The translations under genes were made by a program, and so were the position numbers. DNA of 64,000 nucleotides from Actinokineospora iranica (lineage in GTDB: Bacteria > Actinomycetota > Actinomycetes > Mycobacteriales > Pseudonocardiaceae), in NCBI RefSeq assembly GCF_900101685.1, contig NZ_FMZZ01000003.1, forward strand, positions 309,886 to 373,885. Direction: 5' to 3'. Shown in pieces: positions 47,819 through 57,430 of this stretch (positions within the stretch are counted from its first letter, which is position 1; each line of letters begins with the position of its first letter). The notes under the pieces were generated by a model. The model ran no database searches. It was not told the DNA's origin and saw only the letters and a program-made list of their open reading frames with translations.

Positions 47819-49348
47819 ATGTCGGGAGCGCTGCTGGTCGCTGGCACGACATCGGACGCTGGCAAGAGCGTCGTGGTGGCGGGCCTGTGCCGCTGGCTGG
47901 CCCGCGAGGGCGTGCGGGTGGCGCCGTTCAAGGCGCAGAACATGTCCAACAACTCCATGGTCACCGCCGACGGCGGCGAGATCGGCCGGGCGCAGGCGGT
48001 GCAGGCCGCGGCGTGCGGGCTGGCGCCGAGCGTGCGGTTCAACCCGGTGCTGCTCAAGCCGGGCTCCGACCGCAGCTCGCAGGTCGTGGTGCTGGGCCGC
48101 CCGGTGGGGGTGGCCAGCGCGCTGTCGTACCGGGAGCGCAAGGCGGAGCTGATGGAGACCGTGCTGGCCACCCTGGCCGGGTTGCGCGCGGACTTCGAGG
48201 TCGTGGTGTGCGAGGGCGCAGGCTCGCCGACCGAGATCAACCTGCGGGCGAACGACATCGCGAACATGGGTCTCGCCCGCGCGGCGGGGCTGCCGGTGCT
48301 GGTGGTCGGCGACATCGACCGGGGCGGGGTCTTCGCGCACCTGTTCGGCACGCTCGCCCTGCTCGACGCGGCGGACCAGGCGCTGGTCTCCGGGTTCGTG
48401 ATCAACAAGTTCCGCGGCGACCCGGCGCTGCTGGAACCCGGTCTGCGCCAACTGCGCGGACTCACCGGCCGAGACGTCCTCGGGGTCCTGCCGTGGCGCG
48501 AAGAGCTGTGGCTGGACGCGGAAGACTCGCTGTCTTACGCGGCCGACGGCGTGGTCGGACGGCCTTTACCGCCGGTCGGTGAGCAGTGGCTGCGGGTGGC
48601 CGTGGTGCGGCTGCCGCGGATCTCCAACGCGACCGACGTTGAGGCGCTGGCGTGCGAGCCGGGGGTGTCGGTCCGGTTCGTCACCGAGCCGTCGCGGCTG
48701 GCGGACGCGGACCTGGTGGTGCTGCCCGGCTCGAAGTCGACCGTGGCCGACCTGGGCTGGCTGCGGTCGACCGGCCTGGCCGACGCGGTGGCCGCGCACG
48801 CGGCCCGGGGCCTGCCGGTGCTCGGGGTCTGCGGCGGCTTCCAGATGCTCGGCACTCGCATCGATGACCGGGTGGAGTCCGGCGCCGGGGTGGTCGACGG
48901 GCTGGGCCTGCTCGACGTGGGCGTGGCCTTCGCCGAGGAGAAGACGCTGAGCCGCCCGAGCGGGACGGCGTTCGGCGAGCCCGCGACGGGCTATGAGATC
49001 CACCACGGCCGGGTCGTCCGGCGCGGCGACCTGCCCGGCCTGGTGACGCTGCCGGACGGCACGGTGGAGGGCGCCGCGGCGGGCGCGGTGCTCGGCACCC
49101 ACTGGCACGGCCTGCTGGAGAACGACGGCGTCCGCCGCGCGCTGCTGCGCTGGGCCGCCGAGCGGTCCGGGCGAACCGGGTTCCGGACCGCGGCGGACGT
49201 GTCGTTCGCCGCGGCCAGGGCCGCCCAGCTCGACCTGCTGGGCGACCTGGTCGCCGACCACATCGACACCGACGCGGTGCGGCGGCTGATCGACCAGGGC
49301 GCCCCGGCGGGGCTGCCGACGCTGCCGCCGGGCGCGCCCGCGCTGTGA
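47819..49348 (+). CDS. cobQ: Cobyric acid synthase
   Basis: A 509-residue glutamine-dependent amidase that amidates adenosylcobyrinic acid a,c-diamide in cobalamin synthesis. The N-terminal ATP-binding domain starts [20 protein letters not shown] and has [11 protein letters not shown]; the glutaminase domain has [10 protein letters not shown] (catalytic Cys) and THWHGLLEN. The ATG follows GGGGAGGGG. Linked by pathway to the CobM/CobL-like genes at 59.5-61.8 kb. Confidence 0.95.
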   Translation: MSGALLVAGTTSDAGKSVVVAGLCRWLAREGVRVAPFKAQNMSNNSMVTADGGEIGRAQAVQAAACGLAPSVRFNPVLLKPGSDRSSQVVVLGRPVGVASALSYRERKAELMETVLATLAGLRADFEVVVCEGAGSPTEINLRANDIANMGLARAAGLPVLVVGDIDRGGVFAHLFGTLALLDAADQALVSGFVINKFRGDPALLEPGLRQLRGLTGRDVLGVLPWREELWLDAEDSLSYAADGVVGRPLPPVGEQWLRVAVVRLPRISNATDVEALACEPGVSVRFVTEPSRLADADLVVLPGSKSTVADLGWLRSTGLADAVAAHAARGLPVLGVCGGFQMLGTRIDDRVESGAGVVDGLGLLDVGVAFAEEKTLSRPSGTAFGEPATGYEIHHGRVVRRGDLPGLVTLPDGTVEGAAAGAVLGTHWHGLLENDGVRRALLRWAAERSGRTGFRTAADVSFAAARAAQLDLLGDLVADHIDTDAVRRLIDQGAPAGLPTLPPGAPAL

Positions 49349-49372
49349 CCGTCGCGGTGATCCGGCGCCGCG

Positions 49373-50050
49373 CTACTTGATGTCGAGGTCGGCGATCAGC
49401 TCGTCGAGGAACCCGGCCGCCTCGGCGGCGGCCCGCTGGGTGTCCTGCTCGCGGATAGCGTTGACCAGGCCCTGGTGGTCGATGGTCCTGGCTGTGCTCG
49501 GGTCGCCGTTTACCGTGGTGGCGACAGACGCACGGACCACCTCGGTCAGGCCCTGGTACAGCTCGGCCAGGAGCGGGTTGTGGGAGCACTTGACGACCGC
49601 GAGGTGGAACGCGGCGTCGCGGTCGACGCCTGTCTCGTAGTCCTTGGCCTCCATGAACCGGTCGCGCTCGGCGAGCAGCGCGGTCAGCTCTTCCAGCTCC
49701 GTCTCGGTGCGGTTCGCCGCGGCCAGGCGCGCGCCCTCGACCTCCAGCGTCCGCCGCACCTGCAGGACGTCGCGCAGCTCCGTGCCCGCCAGCCTGCGCA
49801 CGGCGCCGGAGAACTCGCTGGTCGCGCGGACGAAGGTGCCGTCGCCCTGGCGTACCTCCAGCAGCCCCGCGTGCGCGAGGGCCCGGACCGCCTCACGGAC
49901 GGTGTTGCGCCCGACGCCGAGGGCGGTGACGAGCTCGGGTTCGGTCGGGATGCGCTCGCCGACCTTCCACTCGCCGCTGGTGATGGCCGAGCGCATCTGC
50001 TCGATCACCTGGTCGACGAGGCCGGATCGCCGGGTAGTGGCCAACGGCAC
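49373..50050 (-). CDS. GntR/FadR-family transcriptional regulator
   Basis: A 225-residue regulator: winged helix at residues about 10-75 (IPTEPELVTALGVGRNTVREAV), then an FCD all-helical effector domain with likely metal-binding Asp/His residues (DRDAAFHLAVVKCSHNP). It is divergent from the MFS gene by 47 bases, which probably holds its operator. The effector is unknown. Confidence 0.9.
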   Translation of the reverse strand: MPLATTRRSGLVDQVIEQMRSAITSGEWKVGERIPTEPELVTALGVGRNTVREAVRALAHAGLLEVRQGDGTFVRATSEFSGAVRRLAGTELRDVLQVRRTLEVEGARLAAANRTETELEELTALLAERDRFMEAKDYETGVDRDAAFHLAVVKCSHNPLLAELYQGLTEVVRASVATTVNGDPSTARTIDHQGLVNAIREQDTQRAAAEAAGFLDELIADLDIK

Positions 50051-50066
50051 AGCGCCATCCTTTCAT

Positions 50067-50084
50067 CCAAACATCCTACGTTGG
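50067..50084. promoter_or_regulatory. Possible operator between gntR and MFS gene
   Basis: CCAA and TTGG half-sites ten bases apart lie in the 47-base divergent gap, together with three CATCC repeats. The symmetry and place suggest a GntR site, but the consensus is weak. Confidence 0.35.
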
Positions 50085-50097
50085 GACACTAGCGTCC

Positions 50098-51405
50098 ATG
50101 GCAGTCCACCGCAGCCCGACAACGAAGCCGAACCCCTGCGCCGCCAGGGACGCCAAGATTGCCACGGCGTCGATCACCACGGCGACCAAGAGTGCCACGG
50201 CCACGCTGCCGCGCAGGCCAAGGTCCCCGCGCGCGGTCCGGACCGCTGCCCTGGTGGGCGCGCCGTCGCTGGTCCTCGGCGTCGCCCTTGCCGCCGCGAA
50301 TCTGCGTCCCGCGGTCACCAGTCTCGCATCCGTGCTGGACGATGTCCGAATCTCCGTCGGCGCGGGCCACGCGTGGGCCAGCGCGCTGACCGCCGTCCCA
50401 GCGGTCTGCTTCGGCGCGGCAGGCCTGCTCGCGCCCCGCCTGAGCAGGCGGTTCGGCCTCGCCCGCGCTCTCGGCTGGGCCTTGGCGCTGCTGACCGCGG
50501 GCCTGGCGCTGCGCGTGCTGGACGGCCCGCCGGTGGTGCTCGGCGGCACGCTGGTGGCCTGCGCGGGCATCGCGGTCGGCAACGTGCTGATCCCGGTGGT
50601 GATCAAGCAGTCCTTCCCGCACCGGATCGGCGCCGTCACCGCCGTCTACACAGCGGCTCTCGCCGCGGGCGGCGGCCTCGGCGCCGCCGCCACCCCCTGG
50701 CTCGCCGAGCGGCTCGGCGGGTGGCGCGGGGCCCTCGCGGCCTGGGCGCTGCTGGGCCTGGCCGCGGTGCTCACCTGGCTCGCGACCGCCCGGCACGGCG
50801 ACCCGGTGGCCGCGGCGGGCGAGCGGGCCGGGCGCGGCCGCCCGATGCGGCGCAGTCCGCTCGCCTGGACCGTGACGGCGTTCTTCGGGCTCCAGGCGCT
50901 GGTCGCCTACACCGTCATGGGCTGGCTGCCCGAGGTCTACATCGACGCGGGCGTGGATCGCCCGACCGCCGGTGTGTACCTGGCGGTCAGCACCCTCTTG
51001 GGCGTTCCGCTGAGTCTCGTCCTGCCGCCGGTGGCCGCCCGCGCCCGCACGCAGTCGGCCTGGATAGTCGCGGTGACCGTCATCGGCGGGTCGGGGCTGG
51101 TCGGGCTGCTCGTCGCGCCCGCAGCCGCGCCGCTGCTGTGGGCGGTGCTGGCGGGCTTCGGCATGGGCGTGTTCCCGCTGGCCATCACCGTGATCACCCT
51201 GCGCACCCGCGATTCCGCCGATACAGCCACCCTGTCGGCGATGGCGCAGAGCATCGGCTACCTGATCGGCGCTCTAGGCCCGTTTGCCTTCGGCCTCTTG
51301 CGCGGACTTACCGGCGGTTGGACAGCGTCGCTGGTGTTCGTGCTCTGCGTTGTCGCCGTCCAGGTGGCCGTCGGCTACGCGGCGGGCCGGGACCGGACCG
51401 TGTGA
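50098..51405 (+). CDS. CynX/NimT-type MFS transporter
   Basis: A 435-residue transporter with about twelve hydrophobic helices starting near residue 55. The signature AANLRPAVTSLASVL is typical of CynX/NimT (cyanate/nitroimidazole-type) MFS members. The about 50-residue positively charged lead is unusual, and the true start may be downstream; no ribosome site precedes ATG 50098. It is probably regulated by the divergent GntR protein. Confidence 0.88.
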   Translation: MAVHRSPTTKPNPCAARDAKIATASITTATKSATATLPRRPRSPRAVRTAALVGAPSLVLGVALAAANLRPAVTSLASVLDDVRISVGAGHAWASALTAVPAVCFGAAGLLAPRLSRRFGLARALGWALALLTAGLALRVLDGPPVVLGGTLVACAGIAVGNVLIPVVIKQSFPHRIGAVTAVYTAALAAGGGLGAAATPWLAERLGGWRGALAAWALLGLAAVLTWLATARHGDPVAAAGERAGRGRPMRRSPLAWTVTAFFGLQALVAYTVMGWLPEVYIDAGVDRPTAGVYLAVSTLLGVPLSLVLPPVAARARTQSAWIVAVTVIGGSGLVGLLVAPAAAPLLWAVLAGFGMGVFPLAITVITLRTRDSADTATLSAMAQSIGYLIGALGPFAFGLLRGLTGGWTASLVFVLCVVAVQVAVGYAAGRDRTV

Positions 51406-51409
51406 TCGG

Positions 51410-52831
51410 CTAGTCGACCGGGTCCAGCGGCAGGTTGAGCAGGGCGTTCTCCACGACCTCCGGCAGGCCGGGGTGGATCCAGTACTGCCCGCGCGCCATC
51501 GAGCGGGCGTCCAGGCCGAAGCTCATCGCCTGGATGATCGGCTGGAGCAGCGTCGGCGCCTGCGGGCCGATGATGTGCCCGCCCAGGATCTGGCCGGTCG
51601 CCGGGTCGGCGAGGATCTTGGCGAACCCGGTCGTGTCCTCCATCGCCCAGCCGTACGCGACGCCGCTGTAGGCCTCGGTCGCGGCGACCCACCGGGCGTC
51701 GCCGCGCTCGGCGTCCTGCTCGGTCAGCCCCACCGAGGCGATCTGCGGCGCGGTGAACACCGCGTGCGGGACGAACCGGTGGTCGGCTGCCCGCAACCGG
51801 CCGGGGTTGAGCAGGTTGTGCTGCACGATCCGCGCCTCGTGGTTGGCGACGTGCTTGAGCTCCCAGGGGGAGCTGATGTCGCCCAGCGCCCACACGCCGT
51901 CGGCGCTCGTGCGCTGGAACTCGTCCACCATCACGTGCCCGGTCGGCGCGACCGCGATCCCGCCTTCTTCCACCGCGAGCAGGTCGGCGTTCGGTGTCCG
52001 GCCGACCGCCACGAGCAGCAGGTCGCCCTCGACGGTCTCCGCGCCGTCCGGGCCTTCCAGGTGCAGCCGCACCCCGTCGCCCGCGCGCTCGGCCAGCACC
52101 GCCTTGCGGTCCAGCCGCACGTCCCAGCACTGTTGCGCGAGCTGGGTGAACCGCAGGCTGATGTCGCGGTCCTCCCCGCGCAGCAGCGCGCCGGAGCGGG
52201 CGACCACGGTCACCTCCACCCCGAAGGCGGAGAACACGTGCGCGAACTCGGCGGCGACGAACCCGCTGCCCAGGATCACCAGCCGCCGGGGCAGCTCGTC
52301 GAGCCGCATCACGGTGTCGCTGGTGTGGAAGCCGACGTCGTGGATTCCCTCGATCTCGGGCACGACCGCGCGCCCGCCCGCGGCGAGGACGATCCGGTCG
52401 GCGGTGACCGTCTCGGCCGGGGAGCCGTCGTTCGGGGTGATCTCCAGCCGCCGCTCGCCGACGAACCGCGCAGCGCCGAGGTAGACGTCGACGTTCGCGT
52501 TGTCCGGGTGCGCCATCCGGTACTTGCGGCCGCTGTCGGCGATCGGGTCGATCCGCCCGAAGATCCGGTCGCGGATCGCGGGCCAGCGCACCCCGTCCAG
52601 CGTCTCGTCCACCCCGAGCCGGGCGGCCGCGGCGGGAACGGAGGCCAGGTCGGCGGCGTGCACGAACATCTTGGTGGGAATGCAGCCCACGTTCAGACAG
52701 GTCCCGCCGAACACGCCGCGCTCGACCACCGCCACCCGCCAGCCCGCGAACCGCGAGTCGAGCAGGGAGTTGCCGGAGCCGGTTCCGATGATCACCAGGT
52801 CGTAGTGGGCCACGATCACATCCAACCGCAT
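51410..52831 (-). CDS. mtr: Mycothione reductase
   Basis: A 473-residue FAD disulfide reductase that keeps mycothiol reduced, an actinobacterial marker. FAD motif LVIIGTGSGNSLLD, redox pair in GGTCLNVGCIPTKM, NADPH motif VILGSGFVAAEFAHVF and dimer-interface QYWIHPGLPEVVEN are all present. Stops five bases from the convergent MFS gene. Confidence 0.94.
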   Translation of the reverse strand: MRLDVIVAHYDLVIIGTGSGNSLLDSRFAGWRVAVVERGVFGGTCLNVGCIPTKMFVHAADLASVPAAAARLGVDETLDGVRWPAIRDRIFGRIDPIADSGRKYRMAHPDNANVDVYLGAARFVGERRLEITPNDGSPAETVTADRIVLAAGGRAVVPEIEGIHDVGFHTSDTVMRLDELPRRLVILGSGFVAAEFAHVFSAFGVEVTVVARSGALLRGEDRDISLRFTQLAQQCWDVRLDRKAVLAERAGDGVRLHLEGPDGAETVEGDLLLVAVGRTPNADLLAVEEGGIAVAPTGHVMVDEFQRTSADGVWALGDISSPWELKHVANHEARIVQHNLLNPGRLRAADHRFVPHAVFTAPQIASVGLTEQDAERGDARWVAATEAYSGVAYGWAMEDTTGFAKILADPATGQILGGHIIGPQAPTLLQPIIQAMSFGLDARSMARGQYWIHPGLPEVVENALLNLPLDPVD

Positions 52832-52898
52832 CCCACCCGTCCGGCATTCCTTGTATCCGGCGGCGGCTTGGCCGCTCTTGCACTACGTACGCGGACTT

Positions 52899-52936
52899 GG
52901 GCGGGAGGGCCGCGGGTGGGGTCGGCCCTCCCGCCC
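52899..52936 (-). terminator. Hairpin terminator after the YbhB-like gene
   Basis: Perfect 13-base arms (52899-52911 and 52924-52936) lie 12 bases beyond the minus-strand stop at 52948, between it and the mtr start. Confidence 0.7.
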
Positions 52937-52947
52937 GCCGCGTGGGC

Positions 52948-53484
52948 TCAGTGGGCGTAGGTCGGGGTGATGATCGCCCGCGCCAGGGTGTGGAACGCCA
53001 GGTTGAAGCTCACCACGGCCGGGCTGGCGGTCTCGTCGACGTCCAGCTTCTCCACGTCGACGGCGTGCACCACGAAGTAGTACCGGTGGTCTTGGTCGTT
53101 CCGCGGCGGCGCGGCGCCGCCGTAGGCGCGGCTGCCGAAGTCGGCGCGGACGTGGAACGCGCCGCCGGGCAGGCTGTCGTCGTCCTTGCCCGCGCCGGCG
53201 GGCAGCTCGGTGACGTCCGCGGGGATGTTCACCGCGACCCAGTGCCAGAAGCCGCCGGGGATCGGCGCGTCCGGGTCGAAGCAGGTCACGACGTAGCTCT
53301 TGGTGTCCTCCGGCGCGCCGCTCCACGACAGCTGGGGCGAGAGGTTGTCGCCGCCCGCCGAGTCGTGCGCGTGCCTGCGGTCCAGCTTCTCCCCGTCGCG
53401 CACGTCGGTCGAGGTGACGGTGAACTCGCCGGTCTTGGGCAGCAGGGCGTACGGGTCGGGCGCGACCGGGCGCTCCAGGCTCAT
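52948..53484 (-). CDS. YbhB/YbcL (PEBP, Raf-kinase-inhibitor-like) protein
   Basis: A 178-residue phosphatidylethanolamine-binding-protein-fold protein. Ligand-pocket motifs are DNLSPQLSWSGAPEDTKSY, DPDAPIPGGFWHWV and HRYYFVVHAVD. It has no signal peptide, so is probably cytoplasmic. The role in bacteria is poorly defined. ATG 53484 follows GGAGGA. Confidence 0.9.
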   Translation of the reverse strand: MSLERPVAPDPYALLPKTGEFTVTSTDVRDGEKLDRRHAHDSAGGDNLSPQLSWSGAPEDTKSYVVTCFDPDAPIPGGFWHWVAVNIPADVTELPAGAGKDDDSLPGGAFHVRADFGSRAYGGAAPPRNDQDHRYYFVVHAVDVEKLDVDETASPAVVSFNLAFHTLARAIITPTYAH

Positions 53485-53656
53485 GGACGGTCCTCCAGAA
53501 CTTGCCGGTGATCTTCCGGGGGCGAATCTAGCCCCCGGCGGTGAACCTAGCCGCCACCGCCGCGCGCGGCCCGCCGAGGCGGCGGCTGAGGGTGAACCGG
53601 CCACTTCCGACCGTGAATCGGCCTACTGTGGGGCTGGACCACTTCTGGGAGGAAAT

Positions 53657-54754
53657 GTGACCGACAACGCCGATCGCCCCGACCGTGAGGTCTCGCAGTC
53701 GTCCACGCGGGTGCGCTTCCCGCGGATCAGCCCGCGCGCCTACGAGCACCCGGCCGACCGGGGCGCGATGGCGACGCTGCGCGCGGCGCCCGGGGTCGCC
53801 GAGGTGCTCAAGGCCGTCTCCGGGCTGTTCGCCGAGCGCGGCGAGCGGCTGCTGACCCTGGCATCGGCCATCCGGGTCGGCGAGAAGCAGTACCCGAAGA
53901 TCGACCGCCTCCGGTTGGAGTGCGCCGAGGTCCTCGACCTGGACACCGTGCCGAACGTCTTCGTCCAGCGCGACCCGAACGCGAACGCGATGACCGTCGG
54001 CATCGATGAGCCGTTCATCGTGCTGACCACCGGGCTGGTCGAGGCGCTGGACAGCGAGAGCCTGCGGTTCGTCGTCGGCCACGAGATGGGCCATGTGCTC
54101 TCCGGGCACGCGGTCCTGCGCACGCTGCTGCTGCGGCTGGTGCACCTGCAGATGACCATCGCGTTCCTCCCGGCAGGCGCGCTCGCGATGCGGGCGGCCA
54201 TCGCCGCCCTGCGCGAGTGGTTCCGCAAGGCGGAGCTCACCTGCGACCGCGCGGGCCTGCTGTGCGGGCAGGACCCGGCGGCGGCGCTGCGCACCCACGT
54301 CTACCTCGCGGGCGGCACCGACCTGACCCAGATCGACATCCCGTCCTTCCTCCAGCAGGCCAAGGAGTACGAGGACGTCGAAGACATCCGCGACAGCATC
54401 CACAAGCTGCGCACCGTCGAGGGGATGAGCCACCCGTTCGCGGTCGTGCGGGCGGCGCAGTTGCAGCGCTGGGCGGCATCGGAGGAGTACCGGGCGATCC
54501 TGGCGGGCGACTACCGGCGCCGCGACGACGAGGCCCCCGGCAGCACGTTCAGCGACGACATGAGGTCGGCGGCCAAGTCGTACAAGGAGTCCTTCGCCGC
54601 GTCGACCGACCCGCTGGCCCGGGCCCTCAACGACGTCGGCGAGGCGCTGTCCGGGGCGGCGGGCAAGGTGTTCAGCCGGTTCGGCGGTGGCGGTGGTGGC
54701 GCCGGTGGTGGCGACGCGCCGCGCCCGGACGACGCGGGAGCCGGCAAGAACTGA
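53657..54754 (+). CDS. M48-family metallopeptidase
   Basis: A 365-residue peptidase with HEMGH beginning at His142, preceded by a helix (ESLRFVVG). A hydrophobic hairpin follows (LVHLQMTIAFLPAGALAM), and a distal AELTCDRAGLL provides the third zinc ligand. The C-terminus is Gly-rich. Likely a membrane-associated quality-control protease. The GTG start follows GGGAGGAA. Confidence 0.88.
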   Translation: MTDNADRPDREVSQSSTRVRFPRISPRAYEHPADRGAMATLRAAPGVAEVLKAVSGLFAERGERLLTLASAIRVGEKQYPKIDRLRLECAEVLDLDTVPNVFVQRDPNANAMTVGIDEPFIVLTTGLVEALDSESLRFVVGHEMGHVLSGHAVLRTLLLRLVHLQMTIAFLPAGALAMRAAIAALREWFRKAELTCDRAGLLCGQDPAAALRTHVYLAGGTDLTQIDIPSFLQQAKEYEDVEDIRDSIHKLRTVEGMSHPFAVVRAAQLQRWAASEEYRAILAGDYRRRDDEAPGSTFSDDMRSAAKSYKESFAASTDPLARALNDVGEALSGAAGKVFSRFGGGGGGAGGGDAPRPDDAGAGKN

Positions 54755-54763
54755 GCGGAGCGG

Positions 54764-55105
54764 TCACGGGCGGGGGGCGTACATGATCAGGGCGACCCCC
54801 GCCAGGCAGACGAGCGCGCCCGCGACGTCCCACCGGTCCGGCCGGAAGCCGTCCATGGCCATCGCCCACAGCAGCGACCCGGCGACGAACACGCCGCCGT
54901 ACGCGGCCAGGATGCGCCCGAAATGCGCGTCCGGCTGCAGGGTGGCGACGAAGCCGTAGGCGCCCAGCGCGAGCACCCCGCCGAGCACCCACAGCCAGCC
55001 CCGGTCCTCGCGGACGCCCTGCCAGACCAGCCACGCCCCGCCGATCTCGGCCAGCGCCGCGAGCACGAACAGGGCCACGGACTTCGCGACGGTCATCGTC
55101 GTCAC
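54764..55105 (-). CDS. YnfA family membrane protein
   Basis: A 113-residue protein with four hydrophobic helices and the YnfA core ([17 protein letters not shown], GYGxxAT-like [31 protein letters not shown]). Function unknown; the fold is like small multidrug transporters. GTG 55105 overlaps the upstream stop (GTGA); ATG 55096 is an alternative. Confidence 0.9.
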   Translation of the reverse strand: MTTMTVAKSVALFVLAALAEIGGAWLVWQGVREDRGWLWVLGGVLALGAYGFVATLQPDAHFGRILAAYGGVFVAGSLLWAMAMDGFRPDRWDVAGALVCLAGVALIMYAPRP

Positions 55106-56019
55106 CGGCCCGTCGCGGTGAAGTGCTGGATGTCCACCGGGGAGGTCCACGCGCCGCCCCAGCCCCAGCCGATCGAGCCGAACGCGCGCACGACCACGTC
55201 GCCCGCGAACACCATGCCCGGCCTGCGGCGCGCGCGGTCCACATACGCCGAGGCCAGCTCGGGCAGCACCAGGTTTCCCTTGACGTAGGGGTTGCAGAAC
55301 GGGTTGACGTCGATGGCCAGCCCGGACGCGTGCGCCGACCAGGTCGTCAGGTTCCGCGCGGGGCGGCAGACGAACGCGGTGGTGTTGTTGCCGTCGCCGG
55401 TCGGCGGCAGATCCAGTTCGGGCAGGGCGGTGACGCGCATCTCCTCGATCGGGAACCGGGCCGCGAACAGCTGGCCGAACACTCGGGTGACCTCATCGGC
55501 GACGCGGGCGTTGACGATCATCTCGCCGGTGTGCGGGCGCCCGTCGAACCCCCAGAACGACATCGTCAGGTACCGCAAGTCGGCCCGCCCCACCGGGCAT
55601 CGCGGCTGCCACGTGCTGCGCGCCAGGACCGCGTCCGGCACCGGGCTCACCGTCGCGGCGTAGCGGCCGTCGGCGGGCGGCGGCAGCAGGTCCCTGGTGG
55701 GCAGCGACCGCTCGGCGAGCGCCGGGGGCGTCGGCAGCACCTTCCCGAACCCGTCCGGCCGCAGCGGCAGCGGCGTCGCGCCGACGACCCAGGCGGGCGC
55801 GGGCGGGTCCGGAAGCCGCGACGAGGCCGGAACCCGCGCCGGGGAGGATGTGGGCCCGGAAGACACCGAGGACGCCGCAGACGCCGAGGACTGAGCGGTC
55901 GCCGACGTCACGGCGGACTCGGCCGGTGGCGCGCTCGACTGGGCGGCCCGCTGCTGCTCCGGCGTGACGCAGCCCGTCACGACGGCGGCAAGAGCGAGGG
56001 CGGGAATCAGGCGACGCAC
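55102..56019 (-). CDS. M15-family D-alanyl-D-alanine carboxypeptidase-like lipoprotein
   Basis: A 305-residue exported lipoprotein: lipobox AVVTGC, then a Ser/Ala/Pro-rich linker of about 90 residues, then an M15 peptidase domain with [18 protein letters not shown] (zinc His and Asp) and DIQHF near the end. It should trim peptidoglycan stem peptides. The GTG start gives the signal peptide directly. Coupled to the YnfA gene by a four-base overlap. Confidence 0.87.
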   Translation of the reverse strand: MRRLIPALALAAVVTGCVTPEQQRAAQSSAPPAESAVTSATAQSSASAASSVSSGPTSSPARVPASSRLPDPPAPAWVVGATPLPLRPDGFGKVLPTPPALAERSLPTRDLLPPPADGRYAATVSPVPDAVLARSTWQPRCPVGRADLRYLTMSFWGFDGRPHTGEMIVNARVADEVTRVFGQLFAARFPIEEMRVTALPELDLPPTGDGNNTTAFVCRPARNLTTWSAHASGLAIDVNPFCNPYVKGNLVLPELASAYVDRARRRPGMVFAGDVVVRAFGSIGWGWGGAWTSPVDIQHFTATGR

Positions 56020-56142
56020 GGCTCCAGCATGCCCCAGGCCAACTGCACCCCTTCGAGTGACAGCGTCCGGGGACCGGCGCGGGCCCGCTTGACCTAGCGT
56101 GTCCACGGCGAGCACGGACATCACCGATGGGAGATCTTCTTC

Positions 56143-56976
56143 ATGAGGGGACACGCGCGCCGGGTTCTCGGCGCCGTCGCGGTCGTCGCCATCGCCGCGG
56201 CTGTGCTCGGCCACTTCGGCGGCGCAGAGGCGAACCAACAGGCAGCGGCAAACCAGCAGGCGGCGGCTGGTCAACAGGCGGGGGCGGGCCAGCAGGGCAG
56301 GCAGATCGTCGGCGGCCGCAGGGTCGCCATCGCCGACCACCCCTACGTCGTCTACCTGACCACGAGCCAGGGCCACCAGTTCTGCGGCGGCACCCTCGTC
56401 GCCCCGGCCAAGGTGGTCACCGCCGCGCACTGCGCCAAGGCGTTCCCGCAGGGTATGCGCGTCGTCGCGGGCCGGGAGGACAAGCAGTCGCAGGCGGGCG
56501 CCGACGCCCGGGTGACCAAGGTGTGGACGCACCCGCGCTACCAGGAGGTCACCACCGGCGACGACGTCGCGGTGCTGACCCTCGACCGGGCCGTGCCCTA
56601 CCAGCCGCTGCCGATCGCCACCCCGGCGGACGGCGCGGATCTCTACGCCGCGGGCGCCCCGGCCACGATCCTGGGCTGGGGGCGGGTCTCCGAGGGCGGC
56701 TCCCCGTCGCGCTTCCTGCTCGGCGCCCAGGTCCCGCTGACCTCCGACACCGACTGCGCCCGCGTGTACGGCAGCTTCGCGGCGAAGTCGATGGTGTGCG
56801 CGGGCCTGGCCCAGGGCGGGGTCGACACCTGCCAGGGCGACTCGGGCGGCCCGCTGGTGGTCGAGGGCAGGCTCGTCGGCATCGCGTCGTGGGGCGAGGG
56901 CTGCGCGCAGCCGGGCAACCCGGGCGTCTACACCCGGGTAGCCGCTTACGCCGACCTGATCGCCCAACACCTGTGA
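56143..56976 (+). CDS. Secreted trypsin-like serine protease (S1), first copy
   Basis: A 277-residue S1 peptidase. A signal peptide is followed by a propeptide with NQQAAA/GQQ repeats (residues about 31-52), then QIVGG at 54-58 where activation would occur. The catalytic triad is His96 (TAAHC), Asp141 (DDVAVL) and Ser234 (GDSGGP); Asp228, six before the serine, predicts trypsin-like Arg/Lys specificity. The second copy is at 62073. Confidence 0.93.
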   Translation: MRGHARRVLGAVAVVAIAAAVLGHFGGAEANQQAAANQQAAAGQQAGAGQQGRQIVGGRRVAIADHPYVVYLTTSQGHQFCGGTLVAPAKVVTAAHCAKAFPQGMRVVAGREDKQSQAGADARVTKVWTHPRYQEVTTGDDVAVLTLDRAVPYQPLPIATPADGADLYAAGAPATILGWGRVSEGGSPSRFLLGAQVPLTSDTDCARVYGSFAAKSMVCAGLAQGGVDTCQGDSGGPLVVEGRLVGIASWGEGCAQPGNPGVYTRVAAYADLIAQHL

Positions 56977-56989
56977 TATCCAGGTTGGT

Positions 56990-57430
56990 GTGAGCGCACT
57001 GCACTCGGCTTGCGGCCCAGACCTGACCGCGGACACGCTCTACCGCCTGCTCAGGCTCCGGGTCGAGGTGTTCATGCTGGAGCAGGACTGCCTCTACCAG
57101 GAACTCGACGGCCGCGACCGGCTGCCCGACACCGTGCACCTGTGGTGGCAGCCCGACGACGAGCCGCTGGCGTACCTGCGCGTCCTCGGCGCGCCCGGCG
57201 GCGAGCGCCGCGTCGGCCGGGTGTGCGTCGCGCGGCAGGCCCGCGGCACGGGTCTCGGCGGCAGGCTCATGGCCGCGGCCCTGGCCCACATCGGCTCGGA
57301 CGAAAGCGTGCTCGACGCCCAAGTGCACGTGCGGGACATGTACACCCGCTTCGGCTACCTGCCCGAGGGCGAGGTGTTCGACGACCACGGCGTCGACCAC
57401 ATCCGGATGCGGCGGCCCGCTACCCCTTGA
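56990..57430 (+). CDS. ElaA-like GNAT acetyltransferase
   Basis: A 146-residue GNAT protein of the ElaA group (YRLLRLRVEVFMLEQDCLYQ at the start) with acetyl-CoA loop VCVARQARGTGLGGRLM. Substrate unknown. It overlaps the convergent methyltransferase gene by 11 bases. Confidence 0.88.
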   Translation: MSALHSACGPDLTADTLYRLLRLRVEVFMLEQDCLYQELDGRDRLPDTVHLWWQPDDEPLAYLRVLGAPGGERRVGRVCVARQARGTGLGGRLMAAALAHIGSDESVLDAQVHVRDMYTRFGYLPEGEVFDDHGVDHIRMRRPATP